64,000 nucleotides of DNA from an uncultured Jannaschia sp. (GCF_947494025.1 NZ_CANLTQ010000002.1:434001-498000); one strand, 5' to 3'. Positions 11,101-21,035 are shown, numbered from the stretch's first letter. The notes: generated by a model not told the origin, from the letters alone. Program-made: numbers and translations.

Positions 11101-13650
11101 ATGCTGGACACGCCCGGATTCGTCGAGATCACCCCTACGGCCGACATTCACGTCGACCGTCACGGCAATCGCGCCAAGTGTCTTCAACGACTTATCCGCA
11201 TGGACCTGCCGGTCCCGCAGACGGTGGCGCTCTCCTTCGACACGGTGCGCGGCATCGCCGAGGGCAGGCTGCCGGACCTTACCACCCTGATCGCGCTCTT
11301 CGACGGACAGCCGAAGCTCCTTTCCGTCCGCTCCTCCTCGGAGGCCGCCGATTGGGGCGGACCCAACGCCGTCCTCAACATCGGCATGAACGACCAGTCC
11401 CACAGCTGGCTTTCCAAGACCTTAGGCGACGAAACCGCCGACCGTCTCTACCTCCGCTTCATCCGCTCCTTCGCCATCGAGGTGATGCGCCTCGACGAGG
11501 AGGCCTTCGCGGAGGCCGAGTCCCCCGCCGCCGCCCGCGACGTCTACGAGGCCGAGATCGACGCGCCTTTCCCGCAAAACACCGCCGACCAGCTCGCCGC
11601 CGTCCTGCGCTCCATGGCGCGGGCCTGGGAGGGAACGTCCGCGCGCCTTCTGCGGCAGGCGCAGGGCGCGCCCGCCGATGCCGGTCTCGGATTGGTCGTG
11701 CAGCGCATGGCGCAGGGAATGGGCCCCGGCCAGTCCGGCGCGGGCGTGGTGCAGTTCGTCGACCCCGGCACCGGCGAGCCGCAAGTGACGGGCCGCTACA
11801 TGGGCCAGTCGATGGGGCGCGAGGCGCTGCGCCACCGGGAGAAGGCGCTCTACCTGACCCGCGACCCGCGCGGACCCTCGCTGCAGGACACGCTGCCCGA
11901 GGTCTATGCCGAGCTGCTCGCGATCGGCGCGCGTTGCCGCGAGCGGTTGCGCGAGGAGATGCAGGTCGAGTTCACCATCGATCAGGGCCGGCTCGCCGTG
12001 CTCGACGCGGTGCGCTGCCCGCGCGAGGCCCGCGCCTCGGTCGCCATCGCCACCGCGCTCGCCCGCGACGGAATCATCCGGCGCTCCGAAGCGCTCCTGC
12101 GGGTGGCGCCCGGGACGCTCTCGCACCTGCTCCACCGGCAGATCGACCCCTCCGCCGAACGCCGGGTGATCGCTCGCGGCGTGGCCGCCTCTCCCGGCGC
12201 CGCGGCCGGCCGGATCGTCTTCGACGCCGCGGCCGCGCAGGCGGCGCTGGCGCGCGACGAACCCTGCATTCTGGTGCGCCGGGAGACGACCCCCGACGAC
12301 GTTCGGGGCATGCATGCGGCCGACGCCATCCTGACCGAGCGCGGCGGCTCGACCAGTCATGCCGCCGTGATCGCGCGCGGGCTCGGCCTGCCCTGCGTCA
12401 CCGGCGCGACGGGTCTGACGATAAGCTATCGCGACAGGCAGGTGCGCCTGCCCGACGGGTCGACCCTGACCGAGGGCGACGTGATCACCGTCGACGGCTC
12501 TTCGGGCCAGGTCCTGTCGGGCAAGATCGCGACCAACGAGCCCGCGCTCGACGGCGCGTTCGGCGATCTCATGTCTTGGTCGGACGCGGTACGCGACATC
12601 GGCGTGCGCGCCAATGCCGATACGGTCGCCGATGCCACCCTGTCGCGGACCTTCGGGGTCGACGGGATCGGCCTGTGCCGGACGGAGCACATGTTCTTCG
12701 AGGAGGGACGGCTCACCGTGATGCGGGAGATGATCTTCGCGGAGACGGGACCGGACCGGGCCGCCGCGCTGGAACGCCTCCTGCCGATGCAGCGGGAGGA
12801 CTTCACCGAGCTGTTCCGCCTGATGTCGGGACTGCCCGTCTGCATCCGGCTTCTCGATCCGCCGCTCCACGAATTCCTTCCCTCCGGCCCCGACGGCATC
12901 CAGGCGCTGGCCGAGGCGCTCGACCGGCCGCTTTCGGAGGTGCGCACCCGGATCGAGGCGATGCAGGAATACAACCCCATGCTGGGCATGCGCGGCGTCC
13001 GCGTCGGGATCGTGCTTCCGGAAATCTACGAAATGCAGGCCCGCGCCATCTTCGAGGCGACCGTGGCCGCGCAGGAGGCGGGGCACGACGTCCACCCGGA
13101 GATCATGATTCCCCTCGTCACCGCCCATCGCGAGGTGGAGCTGGTGAAGCGCCGGATCGACGGCATCGCGGGCGCCGTGCGCGACGAGAGCGGGACCGGC
13201 TTCGACTACCGCGTCGGCGTGATGGTCGAGACGCCCCGTGCCGCGCTCCGCGCCGGCGAGATCGCCGAGACCGCCTCGTTCCTGAGCTTCGGGACCAACG
13301 ACCTCACGCAGATGACCTACGGGCTGTCGCGCGACGATGCGGGCCGGTTCATGTCGGCCTATGTCAACGAGGGCGTTTATCCGGAGGATCCGTTCGGAAC
13401 GCTCGACGTCGACGGGGTTGGCGAGCTTCTGCTGCTCGGCGCGTCCCGCGGGCGCAAGGCGCGGCCCGACGTCGTGCTGGGCCTTTGCGGCGAGCATGGC
13501 GGGCATCCCGACTCGATCGCCTTCTGCCGCCTGGCCGGGTTCGACTACGTCAGCTGCTCGCCATTCCGCGTGCCGGTCGCCAAGCTCGCGGCGGCGCAGG
13601 CGACACTGATGGCGTCGAAGCACGACCAGGCGCGCCGGCCCGAGGGCTGA
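11101..13650 (+). CDS. pyruvate, phosphate dikinase-like PEP-utilising enzyme
   Basis: 849 residues. The swivelling phosphohistidine domain contains LTERGGSTSHAAVIARG, with the phosphorylated His at about residue 420. The C-terminal PEP/pyruvate barrel ends with GLCGEHGGHPDS and DYVSCSPFRVPVAKLAAAQA, as in PPDK, with the catalytic Cys near 796. The N-terminal ATP-binding domain is divergent: the PPDK stretch RSGAxxSMPGMMDT is replaced by RSSSEAADWGGPNA. The start MLDTPGF gives an N-terminus slightly shorter than typical PPDK (about 870-890). A PEP/pyruvate interconverting role is likely; ATP use needs testing. Confidence 0.8.
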   Translation: MLDTPGFVEITPTADIHVDRHGNRAKCLQRLIRMDLPVPQTVALSFDTVRGIAEGRLPDLTTLIALFDGQPKLLSVRSSSEAADWGGPNAVLNIGMNDQSHSWLSKTLGDETADRLYLRFIRSFAIEVMRLDEEAFAEAESPAAARDVYEAEIDAPFPQNTADQLAAVLRSMARAWEGTSARLLRQAQGAPADAGLGLVVQRMAQGMGPGQSGAGVVQFVDPGTGEPQVTGRYMGQSMGREALRHREKALYLTRDPRGPSLQDTLPEVYAELLAIGARCRERLREEMQVEFTIDQGRLAVLDAVRCPREARASVAIATALARDGIIRRSEALLRVAPGTLSHLLHRQIDPSAERRVIARGVAASPGAAAGRIVFDAAAAQAALARDEPCILVRRETTPDDVRGMHAADAILTERGGSTSHAAVIARGLGLPCVTGATGLTISYRDRQVRLPDGSTLTEGDVITVDGSSGQVLSGKIATNEPALDGAFGDLMSWSDAVRDIGVRANADTVADATLSRTFGVDGIGLCRTEHMFFEEGRLTVMREMIFAETGPDRAAALERLLPMQREDFTELFRLMSGLPVCIRLLDPPLHEFLPSGPDGIQALAEALDRPLSEVRTRIEAMQEYNPMLGMRGVRVGIVLPEIYEMQARAIFEATVAAQEAGHDVHPEIMIPLVTAHREVELVKRRIDGIAGAVRDESGTGFDYRVGVMVETPRAALRAGEIAETASFLSFGTNDLTQMTYGLSRDDAGRFMSAYVNEGVYPEDPFGTLDVDGVGELLLLGASRGRKARPDVVLGLCGEHGGHPDSIAFCRLAGFDYVSCSPFRVPVAKLAAAQATLMASKHDQARRPEG

Positions 13651-13737
13651 TCCGAAACCCCGAACGCCCGATGACGGGTCGCGCTCGGCAAGGTCATTCC
13701 GAACCCGGCCGCGGATCCGTCGTTCCGGCGGAAGGAC

Positions 13738-13765
13738 GCGGAACCGGAAGGTTCCGGCGTTCCGC
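13738..13765 (+). terminator. possible hairpin after the dikinase gene
   Basis: GCGGAAC (13738-13744) pairs with GTTCCGC (13759-13765), enclosing a further CGGA/TCCG stem. There is no U-tract. It lies in the 184-bp gap before folB. Confidence 0.35.
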
Positions 13766-13834
13766 GCCGCGGCGGAGGGTTCCACTCCGGCGGGCGACGT
13801 GGTCTGGGAAAGCATTGCGCCAAGGATGGCCCCG

Positions 13835-14707
13835 ATGATCCCGACCGACCCCGACGATTCCTTCCCCGCCTTCGCAACGCCGCGCACGCAAGTCACCCGC
13901 GATCCGCGCGACCGCATCTCGTTGACCGAACATGTCCGCGAGGTCGAGATCGGCGCGTTCCAGGGCGAGCGCGGCAAGACGCAGCGCGTCCGTTTCGACA
14001 TCGTAGCCGAAGTGACGCCGGCGCCCGAGGCGGTGGCCGGCGACGATGTCGACGGGATCCTGAGTTACGACACGCTTTCGGACGCGATCGACGCGGCGCT
14101 GGCGACGGAGCGGTTGAACCTGCTCGAAACGCTTGCGGAGCGCATCGCGGCGCAGATCCTGGCGCATGCCCGCGCCGCCCGCGTCCGTGTCCGGCTCGGC
14201 AAGCTCGACCGCGGGCCCTACGTGCTCGGCGTCGAGATCGTTCGGACGCGCGCGCATCCGGGTCAGGCCGCGTCGGCCTCCGAGGTCCCGCGTCCACGGA
14301 TCCTGTGCCTGCCGTCCGGTGCCCATTCCGCGCGCGGGTTGCCGCGTCTGCTGGACCGGCTGATCGCCGAGGCACCCGTCCTTCTCGTCGCCACGCCCGA
14401 TGGACCCGCGCCGGAGGCCGCGGGGGCGACGGCGCAGCGCCGGATCGACTGTCTCGCTGTTGAGCAGGCGGCCTGGCAGGTCGCGGCGCGCGACGACCGT
14501 TTGAGCGTGGTCGCCACGCGCACGGAGCTGGACTGGTCGCTCCGGCAGCGCCGGGTCGCCCTTTGGGCGCCCGCGCGAGCCGTCGGCGACGCGACCGATC
14601 CGCCGTCCGACCTTCGGGCGGACACGCTGGCTGCCTGGATCGGCGAGCGGCTCGACGCGCGCGATGTGATTCCGGCCGAGGCGGTCGCCCGGGCGCTGCG
14701 GGAATGA
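13835..14707 (+). CDS. folB: dihydroneopterin aldolase domain protein with C-terminal extension
   Basis: 290 residues. The first about 150 form the FolB domain: VREVEIGAFQGERGKTQRVRF, LSYDTLSDAI, and LNLLETLAERIA with the catalytic-region Glu. FolB makes 6-hydroxymethyl-dihydropterin for folate. The remaining about 130 residues are an extension I recognise as common in Rhodobacterales FolB but of unknown role. The ATG at 13835 is preferred over one 9 nt upstream because AAGGA lies 8 nt before it. It overlaps folP in an ATGA junction. Confidence 0.88.
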   Translation: MIPTDPDDSFPAFATPRTQVTRDPRDRISLTEHVREVEIGAFQGERGKTQRVRFDIVAEVTPAPEAVAGDDVDGILSYDTLSDAIDAALATERLNLLETLAERIAAQILAHARAARVRVRLGKLDRGPYVLGVEIVRTRAHPGQAASASEVPRPRILCLPSGAHSARGLPRLLDRLIAEAPVLLVATPDGPAPEAAGATAQRRIDCLAVEQAAWQVAARDDRLSVVATRTELDWSLRQRRVALWAPARAVGDATDPPSDLRADTLAAWIGERLDARDVIPAEAVARALRE

Positions 14708-15696
14708 GCTACGTCCTTCCGCTTCCCGCGAGGGCCGCGACCGGCCCGCGCCTCGCCGGCGGGTGGTGCCGGTTCGACCAGGCCGCGATCCTCGAACGCG
14801 GCCATGCGCCGGAGGTCGTCCCGGTGGCGGAGATCCCCGACGCGACGCTCGCTTCCCTCGTCGCGCCGCGCCCCGCCATCGCCGGGGTGACGTTCCAACG
14901 GCCCTCGATCATGGGCATCCTCAACGTCACGCCAGACAGCTTCTCCGACGGGGGCCGTTTCCTCGCGCCCGCCGACGCGCTCGCCCGGGCGGAAGCGATG
15001 GCCGCGGCCGACATCCTCGACATCGGGGGCGAGAGCACGCGGCCCGGCGCGGGCGCGGTGCCGACCGAGGAGGAGGCCGCGCGCATCCTGCCGGTGATCG
15101 AGGCCTTGCGGGGCCGGACGATCTCCGTCGACACGCGCAAGGCCGCGGTGGCGCGTGCGGCGCTCGAGGCGGGGGCGGGTCTCGTCAACGACGTCTCGGC
15201 GCTGGCCTTCGACCCGGACATGGCGGAGACGGTCGCGGCCGCGAACGCGCCGGTCTGCCTCATGCACAGCATCGGCACGCCGGAGACGATGCAGGACGAC
15301 CCGCGCTACGCCGATGTGGTGCTCGACGTCTACGACGCGCTGGCCGAACGGGTGGACGCGGCCGTGGCCGCCGGTATTCCCCGCGACCGGATCATGATCG
15401 ACCCGGGCATCGGCTTCGCCAAGACGGCCGAGCACAACCTCGCGCTCCTGCGCCGGATCGCCGTCTTTCACGGGCTTGGTCTGCCGATCCTGCTCGGCGC
15501 CTCCCGAAAGCGCTTCGTGGGCACGATCGGCGGGGCGCCGGAGGCGGCGACGCGGATGCCCGGAACGCTGGCAGTCACCCTCGCGGCCGTGGCACAAGGG
15601 GTGCAGATGCACCGCGTCCACGACGTGGCCGAGATGGCGCAGGGTCTGGCACTCTGGCGCGAGACAGGAGGGATCGATGGGCCTCTTTGGCACTGA
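14704..15696 (+). CDS. folP: dihydropteroate synthase
   Basis: 330 residues. The TIM-barrel folate enzyme condenses dihydropterin pyrophosphate with p-aminobenzoate and is the sulfonamide target. The pterin-site motif [15 protein letters not shown] starts at residue 70. [11 protein letters not shown] follows, with [20 protein letters not shown] and [11 protein letters not shown] later. About 65 residues before the core are extra compared with E. coli FolP. It starts inside the folB stop and overlaps glmM by 20 nt, so the three genes form one unit. Confidence 0.97.
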   Translation: MSYVLPLPARAATGPRLAGGWCRFDQAAILERGHAPEVVPVAEIPDATLASLVAPRPAIAGVTFQRPSIMGILNVTPDSFSDGGRFLAPADALARAEAMAAADILDIGGESTRPGAGAVPTEEEAARILPVIEALRGRTISVDTRKAAVARAALEAGAGLVNDVSALAFDPDMAETVAAANAPVCLMHSIGTPETMQDDPRYADVVLDVYDALAERVDAAVAAGIPRDRIMIDPGIGFAKTAEHNLALLRRIAVFHGLGLPILLGASRKRFVGTIGGAPEAATRMPGTLAVTLAAVAQGVQMHRVHDVAEMAQGLALWRETGGIDGPLWH

Positions 15697-17020
15697 CGGC
15701 GTCCGGGGGCGGGCGAACGACGGCGACATGACGGCCGAGATGGCGTTGCGTCTCGGCGCGGCAGCGGGGCTTTATTTCCGGCGCGAGGGCACCGGGCTGG
15801 CCGCGCACCGGGTGGTGATCGGCAAGGACACCCGGCAATCGGGCTACATGCTGGAGAACGCGCTGACGGCGGGGCTGACCTCCACCGGCATGAACGTCCT
15901 CCTCCTCGGTCCCGTGCCGACGCCGGCCGTGGGGCTTCTGGCGCGGTCGATGCGCGCCGATCTGGGCGTGATGATCTCCGCCAGCCACAACCCGGCGGAC
16001 GACAATGGCATCAAGTTCTTCGGCCCCGACGGCTACAAGCTGTCCGACGAGGCGGAGGCCGAGATCGAGCGGATGGTGCGGGCCGGCGTCGCCCCGGCCG
16101 ACGCGCCGAATATCGGCCGCGCCAAGCGCATCGACGACGGACTCGGCCGCTACATCGAATACGCCAAGACGACGATCCCGCCGGGCATGACGCTCGAAGG
16201 GCTCAAGATCGTGATCGACTGCGCGAACGGCGCCGCCTACCGCGCCGCGCCCGACGTGCTGTCCGAGCTCGGGGCGGAGGTCGTCACCGTCGGGGTCGCG
16301 CCCAACGGCCGCAACATCAATCTCGATTGCGGCTCAACCGCGACCGGCACCTGCGCCGAAGCCGTGGTGAGCCACGGGGCGGATCTGGGCATCTCGCTCG
16401 ACGGCGACGCCGACCGGGTGATGATCCTCGACGCCGATGGCAACGTCGCGGACGGCGATCAGTTGATGGCGCTTTTCGCGGCGCGTTGGGCGTCGGAGGG
16501 GCGGCTCAAGGGCGACACGCTCGTCGCGACGGTGATGTCCAATCTGGGGCTCGAGCGCTTTCTCGCCGCGCGCGGCCTGAACCTGCACCGCACGCGGGTC
16601 GGCGACCGCTACGTGGTCGAGGCGATGCGGGCCCACGGGTTCAACCTCGGCGGCGAGCAGTCGGGTCACATCGTGATGACCGATTACGCGACGACCGGCG
16701 ACGGGCTGATCGCGGGGCTGCAATTCCTGGCGGAGATGGTGCGGACGGAGAAGCCCGCCGCCGACCTGATGCACAGCTTCGCGCGCGTGCCGCAAAGGCT
16801 CGAAAACGTCCGCCACGAACGTGGCGCGGCGCCGCTCGACCGGACCGAGGTGCAATCGGCCATCACCGAGGCGGAGGGACGGCTCGACGGCAACGGACGC
16901 CTCCTGATCCGCGCTTCGGGAACGGAGCCGCTGATCCGCGTCATGGCGGAAAGCGAGGATCCGGCGCTTCTGAACGACGTGGTGGAGCGTGTCGCCGACG
17001 CGGTGCGCGCCGCGGTCTGA
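15677..17020 (+). CDS. glmM: phosphoglucosamine mutase
   Basis: 447 residues, the usual length. It converts glucosamine-6-phosphate to glucosamine-1-phosphate for peptidoglycan and LPS precursors. N-terminal [10 protein letters not shown] is diagnostic. The phosphoserine is S103 in [15 protein letters not shown], the Mg site is DGDADR (about 241-246), and the sugar loop is [19 protein letters not shown] is the C-terminal phosphate-binding loop. The ATG follows GGAGGGATCG inside the end of folP, so translation is coupled. Adjacency to folP is common in bacteria. Confidence 0.98.
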   Translation: MGLFGTDGVRGRANDGDMTAEMALRLGAAAGLYFRREGTGLAAHRVVIGKDTRQSGYMLENALTAGLTSTGMNVLLLGPVPTPAVGLLARSMRADLGVMISASHNPADDNGIKFFGPDGYKLSDEAEAEIERMVRAGVAPADAPNIGRAKRIDDGLGRYIEYAKTTIPPGMTLEGLKIVIDCANGAAYRAAPDVLSELGAEVVTVGVAPNGRNINLDCGSTATGTCAEAVVSHGADLGISLDGDADRVMILDADGNVADGDQLMALFAARWASEGRLKGDTLVATVMSNLGLERFLAARGLNLHRTRVGDRYVVEAMRAHGFNLGGEQSGHIVMTDYATTGDGLIAGLQFLAEMVRTEKPAADLMHSFARVPQRLENVRHERGAAPLDRTEVQSAITEAEGRLDGNGRLLIRASGTEPLIRVMAESEDPALLNDVVERVADAVRAAV

Positions 17021-17158
17021 TCCTGCGATCTGGCAGTCTGGTCGAGCGCAGGAGGAGCACTCGGATGCGCTCGGAGGAGAAGCTCCCGCTATGAGGAGCG
17101 GACGCGGGCCGTCCGGCCTGCAGGTCAGGCAAAACCCGCAAGACGACGCGTTCGCGGC

Positions 17159-18394
17159 TCAAACGAAATGCAGTCCGAGCCCGGCCAGCGCCGCGAGCGC
17201 GAGGGTTTCCAGAAACGGACGCTTCAGGACCAGCAGCCATCCGAACGCGAACACGGCGAGCGCAAGCGCGGCGGGATCGAGCGAGGCCGGCAGCGGCATC
17301 GGGGGCGTGGTGTCCGCGACCCGGCGGAACAGGACATGGATGCCGAACCAGACCGACAGGTTGGCGATCACCCCGGCCACCGCCGCCGATACCATGTCCA
17401 GCGCGCCTCTGAGACGCGGATTGGCGGCAAGCCGTTCGAGATGCGGCGCGCCTGCGAAGATCCACAGAAAGCACGGCACGAATGTCGCCCAAAGCGTGAC
17501 CCCCGCGGAAAGAAGCGCGAGGCCCGTTCCGCCCGGCGCGCCGGCGAGCCAGCCGGTGAACACGGTAACGAGGATGAGCGGGCCTGGCGTCGTCTCCGCG
17601 AGACCGAGCCCGTCGACCATCTGCTCCGGCGTGAGCCAGCCCTGCGTCTCCACCGCGACCTGCGCCAGCGCGGCCAACACCGCATAGGCGCCGCCGAAAC
17701 TGATCGTGGCGAGCCAGCTGAAGAACAGCCCCGCCTCCGCCGGCGTCGAACCGGGCGCGACCGCCACGAGCGCGAGAAGCGGCGTCCACCAGATCGCGAG
17801 CCAGATCGCGATCGTTCGCACGGTGCGAGGGGCCGGACCGCCGGGCGCGCCCCCCTCCCCGGTCCCGCCGCGCAGGGCGCCGACGAGGAGCGCGGTACCA
17901 AGCACGGCCCAGAACGGCGCGCCGAAGATGAAGAGAGCCAGAAAGGCCAGCACCGCGAGAACGGGCGCGACACGCCCACGGAGCGCCTTGGCCCGAAGCT
18001 TCCAGAGCGCGCCCGCCACGATCGCCAGCGCCGCCGCTTTGATGCCGAGGAACGCGGCCTCCACCGGGGGCAGGCGTCCGTAGGCGAGGTAGAGCGCCGC
18101 CAGCGCCATCATCACGACCGCGCCCGGCCCGAAGAAGAGAAGCCCCGCCAGAAGTCCCCCGCCCGTCCCCCGCAACCGCCAGCCGGCGAAGGTGGCGAGC
18201 TGCATCGCCTCCGGCCCCGGCAGGAGCGTGCAGAACCCGAGGCCCCGCAGGAACGTCTCCTCCTCGAGCCAATCCCGCCGCTCCACCAATTCGCGATGCA
18301 TGAGCGCGATCTGCGCCGCCGGCCCGCCAAAGGACAGCAAACCGATCCGCCCGAACACGCGCGCCATCTCCCCCCAGGCGGGCGGGTGCGTCAC
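17159..18394 (-). CDS. chrA: ChrA-family chromate transporter
   Basis: 411 residues, a long-chain ChrA with two homologous membrane halves. Each half carries the FGG signature (IGLLSFGGPAAQIAL and ATISFGGAYAVLAAL), and PGP motifs occur in TLLPGPEAMQLA and ETTPGPLILV. It exports chromate across the inner membrane. The GTG start reading (M)THPPAWGEM places it 1 nt after the folE2 stop; an in-frame ATG nine codons later is the alternative. The C-terminus faces glmM across a 138-bp convergent gap with no clear terminator. Confidence 0.88.
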   Translation of the reverse strand: MTHPPAWGEMARVFGRIGLLSFGGPAAQIALMHRELVERRDWLEEETFLRGLGFCTLLPGPEAMQLATFAGWRLRGTGGGLLAGLLFFGPGAVVMMALAALYLAYGRLPPVEAAFLGIKAAALAIVAGALWKLRAKALRGRVAPVLAVLAFLALFIFGAPFWAVLGTALLVGALRGGTGEGGAPGGPAPRTVRTIAIWLAIWWTPLLALVAVAPGSTPAEAGLFFSWLATISFGGAYAVLAALAQVAVETQGWLTPEQMVDGLGLAETTPGPLILVTVFTGWLAGAPGGTGLALLSAGVTLWATFVPCFLWIFAGAPHLERLAANPRLRGALDMVSAAVAGVIANLSVWFGIHVLFRRVADTTPPMPLPASLDPAALALAVFAFGWLLVLKRPFLETLALAALAGLGLHFV

Positions 18395-18395
18395 C

Positions 18396-19427
18396 TCAGG
18401 CGGACAGCGAGGGGAAAAGGTGCGCGTCCGGTGTCGCCCCGGCGAAAAGCGTGCCGTGGGTGAGGACGGAGACAGCGTCGTGGTTGTGAAGACTTTCCTG
18501 ATGGCTTGCCGCGACGCGGAAATCGGCCGTGCCCGGCAGTTCCGCCAGCCCCTCCGCGAGAAGGCGCACCGCGTCCTCCACGAAGATCGGGTTCGCGGCA
18601 TTGAGCTCCGCGAAGGCCTGCTCGTCCTCGCGCTTGACCATGACCTGCGTCTCGGTCGGGATCTTGGCGCGGGCCATGTCGATCAGGTCTTCCAGCGTCA
18701 CGTCCTCCGTCACCTCGACGGAGATGCGGGCGAGCGATCGCTGCGAATGCGGCGTGGCGAGTTGCCCCCGTGTGCGGCGGGCATGCTCCGAAAGCTCGAG
18801 CGAGCAGGGGCAGGTGGAGGAATAGACGTAGTCCAGATGCAGGATGCGACGCGGCCCGTCACCGCCATGCAAGACTTCCATCGCGACATCGTAATATTGC
18901 CAGCCCGTCAAACCGGAGCGCAGGCTGTCCACCCGGAGCGGCAGTGCGAAGCGCAGCAGAAGGCGGGCATCGACGGCGTCGATCTCGCGCCGGCAGGCCT
19001 CCAGCGCGGCCTCGACGCTCGCGAAGTCGAGGGCTTCGGCATGGTCGTAGAAGGACCGTAGGATGCGGCTCATGTTGATGCCCTTGGCGCCGGCGTCGAG
19101 GCTGACCGTGCCGGTCACGGCGACGTCCACCTCGCGCGGACCGGCCCGCGTCGCGATCTGCATGGGTAGGCGGAACCCCGCGACGCCGACATGCTGGATC
19201 ATCCGGTCGGCGCCGCGGATCGTGCTCGCGGGGCCGTTCTGCATGTCGGGAAGCGTGGCGCGGTAGGCCTCGTCCACGGAATGGTCGGGATAGGACGCGG
19301 CAAGTGCCGGGTAATAGCCGCCGATGGCGGGTTGCCCGCTCAGGGCGTAGCGTTCCAGAAGGTCGAGCGCGCCCCGCGCCTCCGCCTCGGTCGGCTCGCG
19401 GTCAATGTCCGGATGCAGGACGTTCAT
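18396..19427 (-). CDS. folE2: GTP cyclohydrolase IB (FolE2)
   Basis: 343 residues of the FolE2/COG1469 type, a metal-flexible alternative to FolE that makes dihydroneopterin triphosphate for folate and queuosine synthesis. Family segments include VAVTGTVSLDAGAKGINMSR, YSSTCPCSLELSEHARR (metal-site Cys region), PHSQRSLARISVEV and SLHNHDAVS. The start has a strong site, GGGAGGGGCGACATG. Its reaction product feeds the pathway of the folB-folP genes just across on the plus strand. It appears to be co-transcribed with chrA. Confidence 0.95.
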   Translation of the reverse strand: MNVLHPDIDREPTEAEARGALDLLERYALSGQPAIGGYYPALAASYPDHSVDEAYRATLPDMQNGPASTIRGADRMIQHVGVAGFRLPMQIATRAGPREVDVAVTGTVSLDAGAKGINMSRILRSFYDHAEALDFASVEAALEACRREIDAVDARLLLRFALPLRVDSLRSGLTGWQYYDVAMEVLHGGDGPRRILHLDYVYSSTCPCSLELSEHARRTRGQLATPHSQRSLARISVEVTEDVTLEDLIDMARAKIPTETQVMVKREDEQAFAELNAANPIFVEDAVRLLAEGLAELPGTADFRVAASHQESLHNHDAVSVLTHGTLFAGATPDAHLFPSLSA

Positions 19428-19614
19428 GTCGCCCCTCCCTTCGGTTCGCGCTTGCGTGGCCACAGGTGGCCATTTCCGTCGTCCATGTCCAGCCCCGACG
19501 CCCGCGAACGGCGCCCGGAACACAGCCCGGGCAGCCCCGCCGAAGGCGCCGCGCCCGGCGGCATGCGGACGCCATGAGTTTCCGGATCAGGAAGACGCGG
19601 ACGATGCCGGTCCG

Positions 19615-20808
19615 TCAGGCGGCGTCGAGCGCGGCCTCGATGTCGGCCAGAAGATCGTCCGCGTCCTCCAGTCCGACGGACAGGCGGACGAGGCCCGGCG
19701 TGATGCCGAGCGCGGCCTTCTGCTCGTCGGGCAGGCGTTGGTGCGTCGTGGTCGCGGGATGGGTCGCGATCGATTTGGCGTCGCCCAGATTGTTGGAGAT
19801 CAGCACGATCTCGAGGGCGTTCAGGAAGCGGAACGCAGCCTCCTTGCCGCCGGCGAGGTCGAGCGCGAGCACGGTTCCGCCCCGCTCCATCTGCGCGCGG
19901 GCGAGCGCCTGCTGGGGATGGCTCGCGAGATGAGGGTGGATGACGCGGGCGAGCTTGGGATGCCCCTCGACCGCGCGGGCCAGACGCTCCGCCGCTTCCG
20001 CCTGCGCGCGCACGCGGAGGTCGAGCGTTTCGAGCCCCTTCAGCATGACCCAGGCGTTGAACGGCGACATCGACCCGCCGGTATGCTTGAGATAGGGTTC
20101 GGCGATCTTGCGAACGTAGTCCCGCGTCCCGCAGATCACCCCGCCGAGGCAGCGTCCCTGCCCGTCGATATGCTTGGTGGTGGAATAAACGACGACGTCG
20201 GCCCCGAGCTCCAGCGCGCGGGAGAAGGTGGGCGTGGCGAAGACGTTGTCGACGACGACCGTGGCGCCTGCCGCATGCGCGAGGTCGGCGACGGCGCGGA
20301 TGTCGACCACCTCCAGCGCGGGGTTGGAGACGCTTTCGAAGAAGACGGCCCTGGTGCCCTCGCGGATTGCCCCGCGCCAGGCATCGAGATCGGTGCCGTC
20401 GACCAGCGTGACCTCCACCCCGTAGCGCGGCAGGATCTCCTCCAGAATGTAGAGGCAGGAGCCGAACAGCGCCCGGGCCGCGACGACGTGGTCGCCGGCA
20501 CGAAGCATCGAAACCAGCGCACCATTGACCGCGGCCATGCCGGACGCGGTGGCGAAGGCATCCTCCGTCCCCTCGATCGCGGCGATCCGGTCCTCGAACA
20601 TGGCGACGGTCGGGTTGCCGTAGCGGGCATAGATGAATTCCTCCCGCGTGGCGTCGAGGAACCGCGCCTCGGCGGCCTCGGCGCTCTCGTAGACGAAGCC
20701 CTGCGTCAGGAACATCGCCTCCGACACCTCGCCGTATTGCGAGCGGCGGGTGCCGGCATGGACGGCGAGCGTGCGCGGATTGCGCGGGCGGGACGAATTG
20801 TCTTTCAT
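19615..20808 (-). CDS. metZ: O-succinylhomoserine sulfhydrylase
   Basis: 397 residues of the Cys/Met-metabolism PLP family. The PLP lysine is in YSTTKHIDGQGR at about residue 211, and the phosphate-binding YARYGNPT and the TASGMAAVNGAL segment are present. It makes homocysteine directly from O-succinylhomoserine and sulfide. The C-terminus (GLVRLSVGLEDADDLLADI) is typical. The start is preceded by GGAGGTCTTCGAG. MetZ rather than MetB/MetC is supported by the overall sequence and by the SAM-II riboswitch in its leader, a known arrangement in alphaproteobacteria. Confidence 0.92.
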   Translation of the reverse strand: MKDNSSRPRNPRTLAVHAGTRRSQYGEVSEAMFLTQGFVYESAEAAEARFLDATREEFIYARYGNPTVAMFEDRIAAIEGTEDAFATASGMAAVNGALVSMLRAGDHVVAARALFGSCLYILEEILPRYGVEVTLVDGTDLDAWRGAIREGTRAVFFESVSNPALEVVDIRAVADLAHAAGATVVVDNVFATPTFSRALELGADVVVYSTTKHIDGQGRCLGGVICGTRDYVRKIAEPYLKHTGGSMSPFNAWVMLKGLETLDLRVRAQAEAAERLARAVEGHPKLARVIHPHLASHPQQALARAQMERGGTVLALDLAGGKEAAFRFLNALEIVLISNNLGDAKSIATHPATTTHQRLPDEQKAALGITPGLVRLSVGLEDADDLLADIEAALDAA

Positions 20809-20873
20809 CTCGAAGACCTCCTTCGGGTCGCGGGGCACCAGAGTCTCGGAGGATGCGGACGCGGACGTCCCGG

Positions 20874-20930
20874 ATCTCTTTAGCGGATTGTTTCGCGAGG
20901 GCCGCAAGCTGGTTCAAATCCCCTCGCCCG
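20874..20930 (-). ncRNA. SAM-II riboswitch in the metZ leader
   Basis: On the minus strand, P1 is CGAGGG (20921-20926) pairing with CCCTCG (20896-20901). The intervening loop reads GATTTGAACCAGCTTGCGG, and GCGG (20902-20905) can pair with CCGC (20883-20886) to form the H-type pseudoknot. The conserved GCTAAAG follows at once (20878-20884). This is the SAM-II layout. It lies about 65 nt before the metZ ATG and should turn translation off when S-adenosylmethionine is plentiful. Confidence 0.88.
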
Positions 20931-21035
20931 CGGCGTTACTCCGGGGCCGCGGGTCGGTCAAGGCGGGGGTCGCGACGGGTTGCATCCGACGGCCCGCGCG
21001 TCGAAAGATCCGGGGCGAGCAGACGGAGGAACGCC

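Noticed and set aside
11178-13838. An 886-codon plus-strand frame overlapping the dikinase
   Set aside because: Arg/Pro-rich frame shadow; the dikinase motifs are in the other frame.
11422-14001. An 859-codon open frame on the minus strand
   Set aside because: Antisense to the dikinase and folB genes, low complexity, no recognisable domain.
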